A stretch of 64,000 nucleotides of DNA from Calditrichota bacterium (GTDB taxonomy: Bacteria; Zhuqueibacterota; Zhuqueibacteria; Zhuqueibacterales; Geothermadaptataceae): positions 680,336 through 744,335 of the forward strand of contig QQUE01000002.1 in NCBI GenBank assembly GCA_008501765.1, given 5' to 3'. Position 1 is the first letter of the stretch. Each line of letters opens with the position of its first letter. The notes under the pieces were generated by a model, which did no database searches, had not been told where the DNA came from, and was given only the letters and a program-made list of their open reading frames with translations. Positions 47,867-57,425 of the stretch are shown one piece after another. Made by a program: the position numbers and the translations under genes.

Positions 47867-50365
47867 ATGGAACCGAATGAAAGCAAAGTTATACCTGTTC
47901 TCATAGAACAGGAAATGAAGGACTCGTATATCAATTATGCGATGTCCGTAATTGTATCCCGTGCTTTACCTGATGTGCGTGACGGCCTCAAACCGGTGCA
48001 TCGCCGTGTACTATTTGGAATGCGCGACCTCAATTTAAAAGCCGGGACACCGTACAAAAAATCAGCGAGAATTGTTGGTGAAGTGCTGGGTAAATACCAC
48101 CCCCACGGAGATTCTGCGGTTTACGATACCCTCGTTCGTATGGTTCAGGATTTTTCTCTTCGCTATCCCTTGGTTGATGGTCAGGGAAACTTCGGGTCAG
48201 TAGACGGGGATCCGCCTGCAGCGATGCGTTACACGGAAGCACGCATGTCACGCATCGCCGAAGAAATACTGCGGGATATCGAAAAAGACACCGTTGATTT
48301 CTACCCAAATTTTGATGAATCGTTGGAGCAACCTTCGATTTTGCCCACAGTTTTGCCCACTCTTTTGGTTAATGGGGCCACAGGAATTGCTGTTGGCATG
48401 GCGACCAATATTCCGCCTCATAACTTGACGGAAGTCCTCAATGCTTTGCAGGCAATGATTATAAATCCGGAAATTACAATTGAGGAATTGATGGAACATA
48501 TTTCCGGACCGGATTTCCCTACTGGTGCTCAGATTTATGGAACAGAAGGGATTGACGAAGCCTACCGCTCCGGCCGTGGAACAATTCGTGTTCGTGCCAT
48601 CACCGATATTGAAGATGCTCCGAACGATAGGCAAAGATTGATTATCAATGAATTGCCCTATCAGGTCAATAAGAAAAATCTCATCGAAAAAATTGCAGAT
48701 TTGGTGCGGGAAAAGAAAGTGGAAGGCATTTCTGATATTCGAGATGAGTCTGATCGCGATGGTATGCGCGTCGTGCTGGAATTGAAACGTGATGCTACAC
48801 CGCTGGTGATTTTGAATACGCTTTATAAACACACGCAGTTACAATCAAGCTTTGGCATCAATATGCTTGCCCTGGTAAAAGGCCGCCCGGAAGTACTTAA
48901 CTTGAAGCAAGTCCTGGCGCATTTTCTTGAATTCAGGCACGAAGTTGTGGTTCGGAGGACAAAATTTGATCTCGACAAAGCCGAAAAACGGGCCCATATT
49001 CTTGAGGGCTTAAAAATTTGTCTTGATAATATTGACCGCATTGTCGAGCTCATAAAAAAATCTAAAAATCCTGATGATGCACGCACAGCACTGATGGAAA
49101 ACTTTCCGCTTTCAGAGATTCAGGCTCAAGCAATTTTGGATATGCGTCTGCAACGATTGACCGGCCTCGAACGCGATAAAATAGAGCAGGAATATCGTGA
49201 AGTTATTGCCCTGATCGAAAAATTGCAGGCGATTCTTGCAAACACCGATCTGCGCATGCAAATTATTTCCGATGAATTCACTGAACTCAAAGAGAAGTTT
49301 GGTGATGCACGAAGAACAGAAATTGTACCCGATGCCGGCTCTGTTTCGCTCGAAGATATGATTGAGGAAGAAGATGTCGTCATAACAATGAGCAACAAAG
49401 GTTATGTGAAACGCATTCCGGCAACAGAATATCGGACGCAAAGCCGGGGTGGGCGAGGGGCAAGTGGCAGTTCGAATGGTTCGGAAGATTTCGTTCAGCA
49501 TATTTTTGTCGCCTCGACGCACACCTACTTATTATTTTTTACCGACAAAGGCCGTTGCTATTGGCTCAAAGTCTGGGAAATCCCCGAAGCTGGCAAAGGT
49601 GCGCGCGGCAGGGCTATCGTCAATTTGTTGGAATTAATGCCGGACGAAAAAATCAAAGCCTTCATCAATGTGAAAGAATTTGATGACAAGCATTTTATTT
49701 TGATGGCAACCAAACAGGGCGTTGTGAAAAAAACAGCGCTCTCAGCTTATAGCCGCCCACGGCGCGGGGGGATTAATGCGATTACAATTCGCGAAGATGA
49801 CGACCTTCTCGCAGCCGAACTTACCGATGGAAATCAGGATGTAATCCTCGCTACCCAAATGGGAAAAGCCATCCGGTTCTCTGAAAAAGAAGTGCGGAGC
49901 ATGGGGCGAACAGCCTCAGGCGTACGCGGAATTAAAGTGCAGCAAGGCAATGTTGTTATCGGCATGGTCGTTGTGCACGAAGATGAAAGATTGTTGGTTG
50001 TCACGGAAAGGGGTTTTGGTAAAAGAAGTAATTTTGATGAATTTGCTGCAAAACACCGTGGTGGCTTGGGGATAATTGCTCTGAAAGTGACCGATAAAGT
50101 CGGCAAACTTGTCGCAGTGCAAGGCGTTTCTGATGAAGATGATTTCATGATAATGACCAAAAACGGGATTACCATTCGGCAACGTGCTGAAAATATCAGC
50201 GTAATTGGACGTAACACACAGGGTGTTAAAGTTATCCGGCTCGACGAAAATGACGATATTGCAGATGTTGCCCGTGTTGCCCGTAACGACAGTGATGATG
50301 AAATGGAAGAATCAGAAACTGAGCTGGATCAATCAACGGAATCTGAAGAAGAAGTGAGTGAATAA
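47867..50365 (+). CDS. gyrA: DNA gyrase subunit A
   Basis: 832 residues. Catalytic Tyr is Y122 (MRYTEARM), and the quinolone-determining positions S83 and D87 ([13 protein letters not shown]) have the wild-type residues, with numbering the same as E. coli. The C-terminal beta-pinwheel repeats are present; the GyrA-box reads QSRGGRG rather than QRRGGKG. A 30-residue acidic tail ([18 protein letters not shown]) closes the protein. Forms A2B2 gyrase with GyrB. Confidence 0.97.
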   Translation: MEPNESKVIPVLIEQEMKDSYINYAMSVIVSRALPDVRDGLKPVHRRVLFGMRDLNLKAGTPYKKSARIVGEVLGKYHPHGDSAVYDTLVRMVQDFSLRYPLVDGQGNFGSVDGDPPAAMRYTEARMSRIAEEILRDIEKDTVDFYPNFDESLEQPSILPTVLPTLLVNGATGIAVGMATNIPPHNLTEVLNALQAMIINPEITIEELMEHISGPDFPTGAQIYGTEGIDEAYRSGRGTIRVRAITDIEDAPNDRQRLIINELPYQVNKKNLIEKIADLVREKKVEGISDIRDESDRDGMRVVLELKRDATPLVILNTLYKHTQLQSSFGINMLALVKGRPEVLNLKQVLAHFLEFRHEVVVRRTKFDLDKAEKRAHILEGLKICLDNIDRIVELIKKSKNPDDARTALMENFPLSEIQAQAILDMRLQRLTGLERDKIEQEYREVIALIEKLQAILANTDLRMQIISDEFTELKEKFGDARRTEIVPDAGSVSLEDMIEEEDVVITMSNKGYVKRIPATEYRTQSRGGRGASGSSNGSEDFVQHIFVASTHTYLLFFTDKGRCYWLKVWEIPEAGKGARGRAIVNLLELMPDEKIKAFINVKEFDDKHFILMATKQGVVKKTALSAYSRPRRGGINAITIREDDDLLAAELTDGNQDVILATQMGKAIRFSEKEVRSMGRTASGVRGIKVQQGNVVIGMVVVHEDERLLVVTERGFGKRSNFDEFAAKHRGGLGIIALKVTDKVGKLVAVQGVSDEDDFMIMTKNGITIRQRAENISVIGRNTQGVKVIRLDENDDIADVARVARNDSDDEMEESETELDQSTESEEEVSE

Positions 50366-50435
50366 ATTTTTCAGCGACGCTGATTATTTGAGTGAGAATA
50401 AGGGGAATTTCATTTCATCTTGAAATGGGCTGCAC

Positions 50436-51698
50436 ATGGAAAGCGATTTTTGGAACAGTGAGAAAATATATTTGGTTGGCGCCCTCGAAAAACGAATTCT
50501 GGCAGACCAGGAAAGCGTCAGTTGGGGGCAGATAAAAAAACTTGATTTGCCTGAAATTTTACGTAGTACACTTTTGAATCAGGCGAAAGTTTTTTTTAAA
50601 ACGGAAAAACCTTTGCGTATCATCCAAAATGAACGCTTTGATTTTAGCCTGCCGCAACTAAAATCTGAACTGACAACTTTACGCGAAGTTTTTTTGGAAA
50701 CGGTCTTGTTCTCTGCTGAAGAGGTGAGCAAAGCCATTCAATTTAGTGTCAATCTTGGTTTTGACATAATTACCCAACCGCAAAAGACATGCCTGTCAAT
50801 TCTCTTCGATATAAGCCTCGAACGTTCACAGGATGATATTTATAGTATTTTGCGAGGTTTATCCATTGGCTCTCCCTTTGTAAAATCATTGATCGAATAT
50901 TTTGAAGTCAGTGAAAAAGAACAAATTCAGAAAATTCACTTCAAACAAATATCAGCGGAAATTCAGCAGGTATTGTATGGAGAAAATCCACTTGAAGTTA
51001 TCGTCGAAGAAATAAAACTGCTCCTCGATTTTTATACAGATATCGGGGATGATATGGAAGACAATTTATCGTCAGAAATTGTGCACGGTATGCTGCGTGA
51101 ACGCGGGCTGGATGATTTTGCCCAAAATTTTAATAAAGCAGCCACAGAAAAACCATTTTGGAATCTTGCTGAAATTGAAGACTTTCTTACATTGAATGCA
51201 GGCCGTGAGAACAAAACTTCCGAATCTCCCACAATTTTTTCTGTAAAAGAAGACGATGAACAGGACGTTGATGCGATTGGCATCGAGGAAGAAACCATAA
51301 GCCCGCTGGATCAGGAATTTCTTCCTGTAAGTGATGATATTGATTCAGACGATCTTTACGATGCTATTTTGGAAGAACCGCAAGATGAGCAAACCCCGAT
51401 AGAACAGGACGATGCTTTACAGTTGGATGATGCCACGCTTTCTGAAGTCGAAAAACACACGCTTTACACACTTATCGACGAACGGACGCAAAGTGAATTT
51501 CAGCGAAATATATTTGCTGGAAACGCGGAAGCTTACGACGCCTTCATCGAATATCTGGAAAATCAGGATGATTGGCATGCTGCAAAAGCAGTTATGGATA
51601 AGGAATTTAAGGAGCGGCAGTTAAGCTCATTTAGCAGGGAGGCGATTAAATTTGGGGATATACTTTTCAAACGGTTTATTTCCAAAGGACGATATTAA
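50436..51698 (+). CDS. Acidic cytoplasmic protein of unknown function downstream of gyrA
   Basis: 420 residues, no signal peptide or membrane segment. Residues about 1-245 are helical without recognised motif. Residues about 250-330 form an Asp/Glu-rich, probably disordered linker. The final 75 residues (LIDERTQSEFQRNIFAGNAEAYDAFIEYL, SSFSREAIKFGDILFKRF) look like a compact helical domain that I have an impression of seeing at the C-terminus of other uncharacterised proteins, including FCB ones. It lies 70 bp after gyrA and ends one base before the convergent patatin gene. Could be a DNA- or gyrase-associated scaffold; unproved. Confidence 0.6.
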   Translation: MESDFWNSEKIYLVGALEKRILADQESVSWGQIKKLDLPEILRSTLLNQAKVFFKTEKPLRIIQNERFDFSLPQLKSELTTLREVFLETVLFSAEEVSKAIQFSVNLGFDIITQPQKTCLSILFDISLERSQDDIYSILRGLSIGSPFVKSLIEYFEVSEKEQIQKIHFKQISAEIQQVLYGENPLEVIVEEIKLLLDFYTDIGDDMEDNLSSEIVHGMLRERGLDDFAQNFNKAATEKPFWNLAEIEDFLTLNAGRENKTSESPTIFSVKEDDEQDVDAIGIEEETISPLDQEFLPVSDDIDSDDLYDAILEEPQDEQTPIEQDDALQLDDATLSEVEKHTLYTLIDERTQSEFQRNIFAGNAEAYDAFIEYLENQDDWHAAKAVMDKEFKERQLSSFSREAIKFGDILFKRFISKGRY

Positions 51699-51699
51699 C

Positions 51700-54414
51700 T
51701 TACAGGGGGTACCCGAGAGAAAAGTAAAATCGATCGACTCCTGTTTCAAGATGTCCATAAGAAAATTTAAGCGCCCCGAGAAATGTTCGAAATCCCAGAT
51801 AAATACCAACAGCCTCTTTTAATTCGTCCCGATATTTCAATTTTTCAGTCTCTCCTTCCCAAATCCCGCCGAGGTCATAACGGACGCCTAAATATCCCGA
51901 AGTTGAAAAATTTCGAAATAATTGGTAGCGATAATCAAAATTCCATAAAACATAATGTCGCCCTCGCCATTGCTCATCCCGCAGACCGTACATATGGCTG
52001 GGACCGCTAAAATAATAGCGAAAGACGAATGGCGTCGTGACATCCGAAGTACCAAAAGAAAATTTTGGATGAAAAGTATGGCGTTTTTTGATGGTATAAT
52101 AGGATTCAATACTCCAGGCGGTACGCACAAAGGAAGAATTATTAATCCCGGATTTGATGCTGGTTTCATAAAAGAACGAGGCAAACCGGCCCCGTTGTGG
52201 AAAGGGCAGCCGGTCACGGGTATCCACGATCGATCGGAAAGCAAGTCTGTTTATATTGAATTTACCTATTGGATAACCCGCGCCTGTTTTTTCTGTCAGA
52301 TTAAATTGATCGATGTGCAGCTCAGCGCTGAGAATTCCAAATCGGCGAAAAAGCTGCCCAACGCTTGCAAAGGCTCCAACCCGGCTTTCGTCGTATTTGC
52401 CGAATGTATCGTTATTTTCACGCGTGAATGTTTTTCTTTCGCGGAGTAACCAGTATGATTCGGCGGCGAAAGTAAAATAGGTTTTAAAAATACGATCAAC
52501 CGAAAATCGCGCACGCAAACCATTATCACTTGCCCCAAACAATCCTTGTAAAGTGAGTTTACCACCCAGCCCGGCGATGTTTTCGTCTGCCATTTGAAGA
52601 AAACCACGCGCGCGTCGTTCCAAATCAAACCGCGCAGCACCACTCAGGACACGGCTGAACTTCTCTTGTAATTTTAAATAAAGATCAACGCCATCATGCT
52701 TGGGTTTAAGTGAAATACTCACTCGGGAAAACAAGCCGGTGCCAACAATATTGTTTATGCCTTTTTTTGCTTTATCGTAATTATAAACATCGCCGGCATG
52801 CAGCGGCAATTCACGTAGAATTACGTGAGTTCGTGTGCGGTGTTTTCCTTCGATAATAATGCTATTTATACGGCCTTCGTCGATGTAAATATCGCCGGTA
52901 TTGGTGTCAAAATCGAACTCAACCCGCTTGATTTGTGCCAGTGCAAAACCGGCTTTGCGGTAGCTTTTAAGAATATTTTGTAAACTTGATTCAGTGGATT
53001 TCGGGAAAATTGGCTGGCCGATTATTTCCTTTACCTGCTCGTTCAAAAGGGCTGTTTCAAGAACCTGGTTGCCGTGAAAGCGCACAGCTTGCAGCACAGG
53101 ATAAGCTTGTGCCTTTATTTCCATCTCACACAGATTGGAATTTTCATTTTTCGTGAGATGAGCTGATATACGAAAAAACTCTCCGGATTCATGCATATTA
53201 TTTACGATGCCCTCGATTTCTCTTTTTGTTAGATAGAGCCCGTTATCTTGATCCGGATTATGTGTGGCAATTAATTTATGGAAATTGGGCGGGAAGTTAA
53301 TCAGCCGTCCAATGTGGTACATTTCTCCCAAAGAATCGTCTGTGTGGTTGCTCTCTAATTGTGTAATACTATTTTTAATATTTTCAATATGTTTTGCAGC
53401 TGCACTGCGTCCCAGATAAACCAGACTGTCGATATTGCCAAATTCCATATTTGTCCGCATGGAATCCTGCAAAAGAATAACAAAATCAGCACGATTACGG
53501 CTTTTTTGGTTGCGGTCTCGCTGCATAATTGAAGTAACCTGATCGGCAATTTCCCAGGGCGCATTGAGCTGATGACTTCGACGTAGCAGTGTGGTTGCAT
53601 CGACGGCGATAACCAAATCGACGGGAAATTCCTGCACAGATTCAACCGGAATATTTTCTGACATTCCTCCATCGACAAGCATCATATTGCCAACTTTTAC
53701 CGGGGCAAAAAGCAGAGGAAAAGAAATGCTCGCACGCATTGCTTCAGCGAGATTTCCCTCCTTGAGAATAACTTTTTTGCCGGTGATCAGATCGGTCGAA
53801 ACGGCCCTGAATGGAATGCGTAATTCGTCAAAACTTTGGGTGGCAACATAATTGGCCCGCATAACATATTGCGTAAGCAGATTCTCTATTTGCTGTCCCG
53901 GTGTAATTGCAGGCGGGATAACGGGTTGCAAGCCATTAAATCTTATTTGAAAAAGAAGTTTATCGCGGGCCTGTTTGTCGTCGATAAAAAGCGTTTGTCT
54001 CTCCGGCCGGTCATTCAGGATTCGGCTCCAGTCGAAATCAGCCAACAATCCTTCAATTTCGTAGGGCGAATAACCGGCTGCATAAAAGCCGCCGATCAAA
54101 CATCCCATGCTCGTTCCAACGATGTAGTCAATTGGAATGTTGTTTTCCACCAGCACCTGCAAAACACCCACCTGTGAAATTCCATTGGCGCCACCACCGG
54201 AAAAAGCCAATCCGATTTTTGGGCGAACAGTTTGATAGTGGGGGATGAAAGCTAAATGTGTCCGCGGTTTTGTTTCCAGATGTGGTTTTATGATTATTTC
54301 ATCATTCGCCCGGGAATTAGCAGGAAGACTGAATAAAAGTAATAGAAGAAAAATGAGCGAGCCGGGATATATTCGATTCGGATTATTTTGATATGTCATA
54401 TTATAATTGCGCAT
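51700..54414 (-). CDS. Patatin-like phospholipase with POTRA and outer-membrane barrel (type Vd-like)
   Basis: 904 residues. Signal peptide (about 15-36), then a patatin domain at about 66-265 with oxyanion loop SGGGANG (73-78), nucleophile S102 in GTSMG and D248 in DGGMSEN, so the Ser-Asp dyad is intact. About 430-580 contains POTRA-type strands (VRFHGNQVLETALL, INSIIIEGKHRTRTHVILREL). The remainder (about 590-904) is a BamA/Omp85-type barrel ending in a strand with aromatic residues (YFSLGYPL). This is the layout of PlpD-type autotransporters, in which the barrel presents a surface phospholipase. It runs against the direction of its replication arm. Confidence 0.87.
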   Translation of the reverse strand: MRNYNMTYQNNPNRIYPGSLIFLLLLLFSLPANSRANDEIIIKPHLETKPRTHLAFIPHYQTVRPKIGLAFSGGGANGISQVGVLQVLVENNIPIDYIVGTSMGCLIGGFYAAGYSPYEIEGLLADFDWSRILNDRPERQTLFIDDKQARDKLLFQIRFNGLQPVIPPAITPGQQIENLLTQYVMRANYVATQSFDELRIPFRAVSTDLITGKKVILKEGNLAEAMRASISFPLLFAPVKVGNMMLVDGGMSENIPVESVQEFPVDLVIAVDATTLLRRSHQLNAPWEIADQVTSIMQRDRNQKSRNRADFVILLQDSMRTNMEFGNIDSLVYLGRSAAAKHIENIKNSITQLESNHTDDSLGEMYHIGRLINFPPNFHKLIATHNPDQDNGLYLTKREIEGIVNNMHESGEFFRISAHLTKNENSNLCEMEIKAQAYPVLQAVRFHGNQVLETALLNEQVKEIIGQPIFPKSTESSLQNILKSYRKAGFALAQIKRVEFDFDTNTGDIYIDEGRINSIIIEGKHRTRTHVILRELPLHAGDVYNYDKAKKGINNIVGTGLFSRVSISLKPKHDGVDLYLKLQEKFSRVLSGAARFDLERRARGFLQMADENIAGLGGKLTLQGLFGASDNGLRARFSVDRIFKTYFTFAAESYWLLRERKTFTRENNDTFGKYDESRVGAFASVGQLFRRFGILSAELHIDQFNLTEKTGAGYPIGKFNINRLAFRSIVDTRDRLPFPQRGRFASFFYETSIKSGINNSSFVRTAWSIESYYTIKKRHTFHPKFSFGTSDVTTPFVFRYYFSGPSHMYGLRDEQWRGRHYVLWNFDYRYQLFRNFSTSGYLGVRYDLGGIWEGETEKLKYRDELKEAVGIYLGFRTFLGALKFSYGHLETGVDRFYFSLGYPL

Positions 54415-54506
54415 TCGATGAAGATTTTAATTTGAAGAAGCCGTCAATGGCGAAAAGAGAATTTTAAATATAGCTATTTTGCGAAAGTTATGCAATGGGA
54501 AAGCAA

Positions 54507-54535
54507 TTGACATTCGACGTGCAAATTTGTAATAT
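54507..54535 (+). promoter_or_regulatory. Promoter of bioY
   Basis: TTGACA (54507-54512) and TAATAT (54530-54535) separated by exactly 17 bases; the likely start lies about 40 bases before the bioY ATG. It sits in the 166-bp divergent gap between the patatin gene and bioY. No biotin-type operator palindrome was recognised. Confidence 0.75.
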
Positions 54536-54580
54536 CAGGCAATTTTTATCCCGGTAAAATAGTGAAAATTAGAAAATAAA

Positions 54581-55165
54581 ATGACCGCAAATAATAAAAT
54601 ACGATTTCTGATTCCGGCTGCGCTCTTCGCTGCGCTTACGGCAATCGGAGCCTATATTAAAATTCCGCTTCCTCCGGTTCCAATCTCGCTGCAAACATTT
54701 TTTGTTGTATTAGCCGGCTTGCTTTTGGGCTCCAGATATGGCGCAATCAGCCAGCTTTTGTATCTGTTTATCGGTTTAATTGGTGTGCCGGTTTTTGTTG
54801 AGGGCGGCGGTCTTTTTTATGTTTTAAAACCGACATTCGGCTACCTCATCGGATTTGTGTTTAGCGCTTTTGTCATCGGTAAAATTGTGCATGGATCAGA
54901 AAACGAAATCCCATTTGCCCGGGCGTTGCAAAATCTGAAAAGTCGATCTTCAAAGCGAATTGTTTTGGCATGTGCTGCCGGGTTTGTGGTAATTTATATA
55001 CCGGGTGTAACCTATCTGTACTTGATCAGCCAGTTTTATCTCGGCACAGGGTTGTCGTTCTATCAGGCTTTGATAACTGGATGTGCCTATTTTCTTATAT
55101 GGGATATCGCAAAAATTATCTTAATAATCCTGTTCATCAATATTTATATTCGCAATGAAAAATGA
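54581..55165 (+). CDS. bioY: Biotin transporter BioY
   Basis: 194 residues, six hydrophobic helices. IPAALFAALTAIGAYIKIPLPPVPISLQTFFVVLAGLLLG is the BioY signature, and PTFGYLIGFV and CAYFLIWDIAKI follow. BioY is the biotin-binding S component of ECF transporters and can work alone or with EcfAAT, which are not encoded here. It implies biotin uptake by this organism. Confidence 0.93.
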   Translation: MTANNKIRFLIPAALFAALTAIGAYIKIPLPPVPISLQTFFVVLAGLLLGSRYGAISQLLYLFIGLIGVPVFVEGGGLFYVLKPTFGYLIGFVFSAFVIGKIVHGSENEIPFARALQNLKSRSSKRIVLACAAGFVVIYIPGVTYLYLISQFYLGTGLSFYQALITGCAYFLIWDIAKIILIILFINIYIRNEK

Positions 55166-55244
55166 AAATTAATGTATTTTATATTCAGTTTAAGCAGGAA
55201 TGTTCCGGTTAAAATTACAACGGCATTCTTCGAGAATAGGAAAA

Positions 55245-56237
55245 ATGGAAAAGAATAAATATTTTATCGGCATTGATGGAGGTGGGACAAAGTCCTCAGG
55301 ATGCTTGATTAACAGTGAGGGAAATATACGAGCACTCGGCGAGACAGGGCCGACAAATTATATTCAAAAAGAAGAGCCGGTCATAATAGAAAGAATTTGT
55401 ACGCTCGTTGAAAGCTTAAAAGAAAAAGCCGGTATCTCGCACGAAAAACCGGCGGCCGTGGTAGCAGGTTTGTCAGGTTTGGGCAGTGAGAAACCGCGGG
55501 TTCGTATAAAAAAATTGCTTGAAGAAACAAAAATTGCCGAGAAGATAATGGCTGTGAGTGATGCTGCAACGGCGCTCGAAGGAGCCTTTGCCGGTGAACC
55601 CGGGGCCATTTTAATCGCTGGAACCGGCTCGATTGCCTACGGAAAAAATACGGGCGGTGAGATATTTCGCGCCGGAGGTTGGGGATATTTGCTCGGTGGT
55701 GAAGGTGCGGGATTTGATATTGGCAGAAATGGCATCGCAGCGGCGTTGGAAGATTGGGACGGGCGCGGTGAAAAAACGATTTTACGTCCACAGCTCGAAA
55801 AGTATTTCAAAGTATCAGAAATTAATGAAGCTGTCCCGGAAATTTATGTAAATTATACAACACGCGGCGCTTTGGCACAATTTGCCCGCTTCGTATTTGC
55901 AGCTGCTCAAAGGGGTGACAAGGTTGCTGAAAAAATTGTCGCTGACGCGGCCAAACGATTGGCCGAACATATCATTGCATTGGCTCCCCGGCTGGACAAG
56001 GAAAAGAAAATTCAACTTGCTCTCCTTGGGAACATCTTCAAAAGCAAAAAAATGCTGTTGCCTGCAATGCAGCAATGTTGGATGGAAGCAGCCTGTAAAA
56101 TTGAAGTGAAAGAGCCGTTGTTCCCGGCAGAAATTGGCGCTGTATTACTCGCACAACCCAAACCCGGAAGTTTATTTATGAAAAATTTAATCACGTCTGC
56201 CAAAACTGTAAAAAAAAGCCAACCGAACAATGCTTGA
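55245..56237 (+). CDS. BadF/BcrA-type N-acetylglucosamine (or MurNAc) kinase
   Basis: 330 residues from ATG 55245. ASKHA-fold sugar kinase: FIGIDGGGTKSSGCL (phosphate 1), AVVAGLSGLGSEK, VSDAATALEGAF, ILIAGTGSIAYGK (adenine/phosphate 2) and RAGGWGYLLGGEGAGFDIG. The family includes NagK and MurK. It overlaps anmK by eight bases, which argues for a cell-wall amino sugar as substrate. Product would be GlcNAc-6-phosphate or MurNAc-6-phosphate, the latter a substrate for MurQ. Confidence 0.82.
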   Translation: MEKNKYFIGIDGGGTKSSGCLINSEGNIRALGETGPTNYIQKEEPVIIERICTLVESLKEKAGISHEKPAAVVAGLSGLGSEKPRVRIKKLLEETKIAEKIMAVSDAATALEGAFAGEPGAILIAGTGSIAYGKNTGGEIFRAGGWGYLLGGEGAGFDIGRNGIAAALEDWDGRGEKTILRPQLEKYFKVSEINEAVPEIYVNYTTRGALAQFARFVFAAAQRGDKVAEKIVADAAKRLAEHIIALAPRLDKEKKIQLALLGNIFKSKKMLLPAMQQCWMEAACKIEVKEPLFPAEIGAVLLAQPKPGSLFMKNLITSAKTVKKSQPNNA

Positions 56238-57399
56238 TTCAAAATTTTGGCAAACGAAAAATGAGATAACAGGTGCAGGTTTAATGGCGGGCACCTCTTT
56301 CGATGGAATCGATGTTGCACTGGTGCGGTTTTCAAAAAACAAGCTCGATTTGCTCTATTTTTCAACATCTCCATTTTCTCAGCGTATCAACAAATATTTA
56401 ACAGAATTACGTGACAACCCAACGATCAACCTGGAAATTTTAACACGTTTACACTGGTCTTTGGGGGAGGAGTTTGCTGGGGTTGTTCAAAATGCAATGC
56501 AGGAAACGAATGTTCAGGTTGATTTCATTGGCTCCCACGGACAAACAGTTTACCACACACCTGAGTTTAATCATTCGAATTCGCTTCCACACGGTGGAAC
56601 CCTGCAACTGGGAGAAGCCGGTGTCATCGCAGAGAAAACAGGCATTTTGACTGTTAGCGAATTTCGTCATGCGGACATGGCCGCAGGTGGTGAGGGGGCG
56701 CCCTTGATTCCGTTTTTTGATCAAAAATATTTTTCCCATCCGCAAAATGACCGCATTCTACTAAATATTGGGGGAATAGCAAATTTTACAATTGTGCCGT
56801 CGACCGGGGACAATAAAAAAATTATTGCCTATGACACAGGCCCCGGCAATATGATCATCGACTACTTATGCGAGCATTTTTTTTCATGCCCCTATGACAA
56901 AAACGGAAATATTGCCAAAAACGGCACCGTAAATTCCAGCCTGTTGCATGAACTTCTGAACGAGCCTTTTTTCGCGCAGCCGGGTCCCAAATCGACGGGA
57001 AGGGAGAAGTTTGGGGCGCATTATTCTGAAAAATTGATTTCCGAGGCGCAAAGTAAAGTGATAAACGCCACCGATCTTTTGGCAACAGCAACCGCATTGA
57101 CTTCCAAAACAATTGCACAGGCCATCCAGAGAGAGATTGATCCGACTCGAAACGTTGAAATATTTGTCAGTGGAGGTGGCTGGCACAATAAAACGCTTAT
57201 AGCGATGTTACAAGCCGATCTAAAAACAAAAAAAGTTTACGATTTTAGCAATTTGGGAATTTCTGGCGATGCTAAAGAAGCGGTTGGATTTGCAGCGCTC
57301 GGCCTCGCTTGTTTGCGGGGGGAACCTGCTAATTTTCCTGAGGTGACGGGTGCGCGGCGAAAAGTTATTTTAGGAAAAATTTCCTGGCCGGGGCGTTAA
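56230..57399 (+). CDS. anmK: Anhydro-N-acetylmuramic acid kinase
   Basis: 389 residues, typical length. GLMAGTSFDGIDVALVRF, GSHGQTVYHTP, LNIGGIANFTIVP, AYDTGPGNMIIDYL and VSGGGWHN are AnmK blocks. The enzyme opens the 1,6-anhydro ring and phosphorylates, giving MurNAc-6-phosphate for MurQ. It overlaps the kinase before it by eight bases and is followed 26 bases later by a GlmU-like gene. Confidence 0.94.
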   Translation: MLDSKFWQTKNEITGAGLMAGTSFDGIDVALVRFSKNKLDLLYFSTSPFSQRINKYLTELRDNPTINLEILTRLHWSLGEEFAGVVQNAMQETNVQVDFIGSHGQTVYHTPEFNHSNSLPHGGTLQLGEAGVIAEKTGILTVSEFRHADMAAGGEGAPLIPFFDQKYFSHPQNDRILLNIGGIANFTIVPSTGDNKKIIAYDTGPGNMIIDYLCEHFFSCPYDKNGNIAKNGTVNSSLLHELLNEPFFAQPGPKSTGREKFGAHYSEKLISEAQSKVINATDLLATATALTSKTIAQAIQREIDPTRNVEIFVSGGGWHNKTLIAMLQADLKTKKVYDFSNLGISGDAKEAVGFAALGLACLRGEPANFPEVTGARRKVILGKISWPGR

Positions 57400-57425
57400 A
57401 ATACGGTTTTATTCTGGAGAAAAGA

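Noticed and set aside
50366-50435. Terminator after gyrA
   Set aside because: TCAGC/GCTGA and CATTTC/GAAATG hairpins are short and lack a following T-run.
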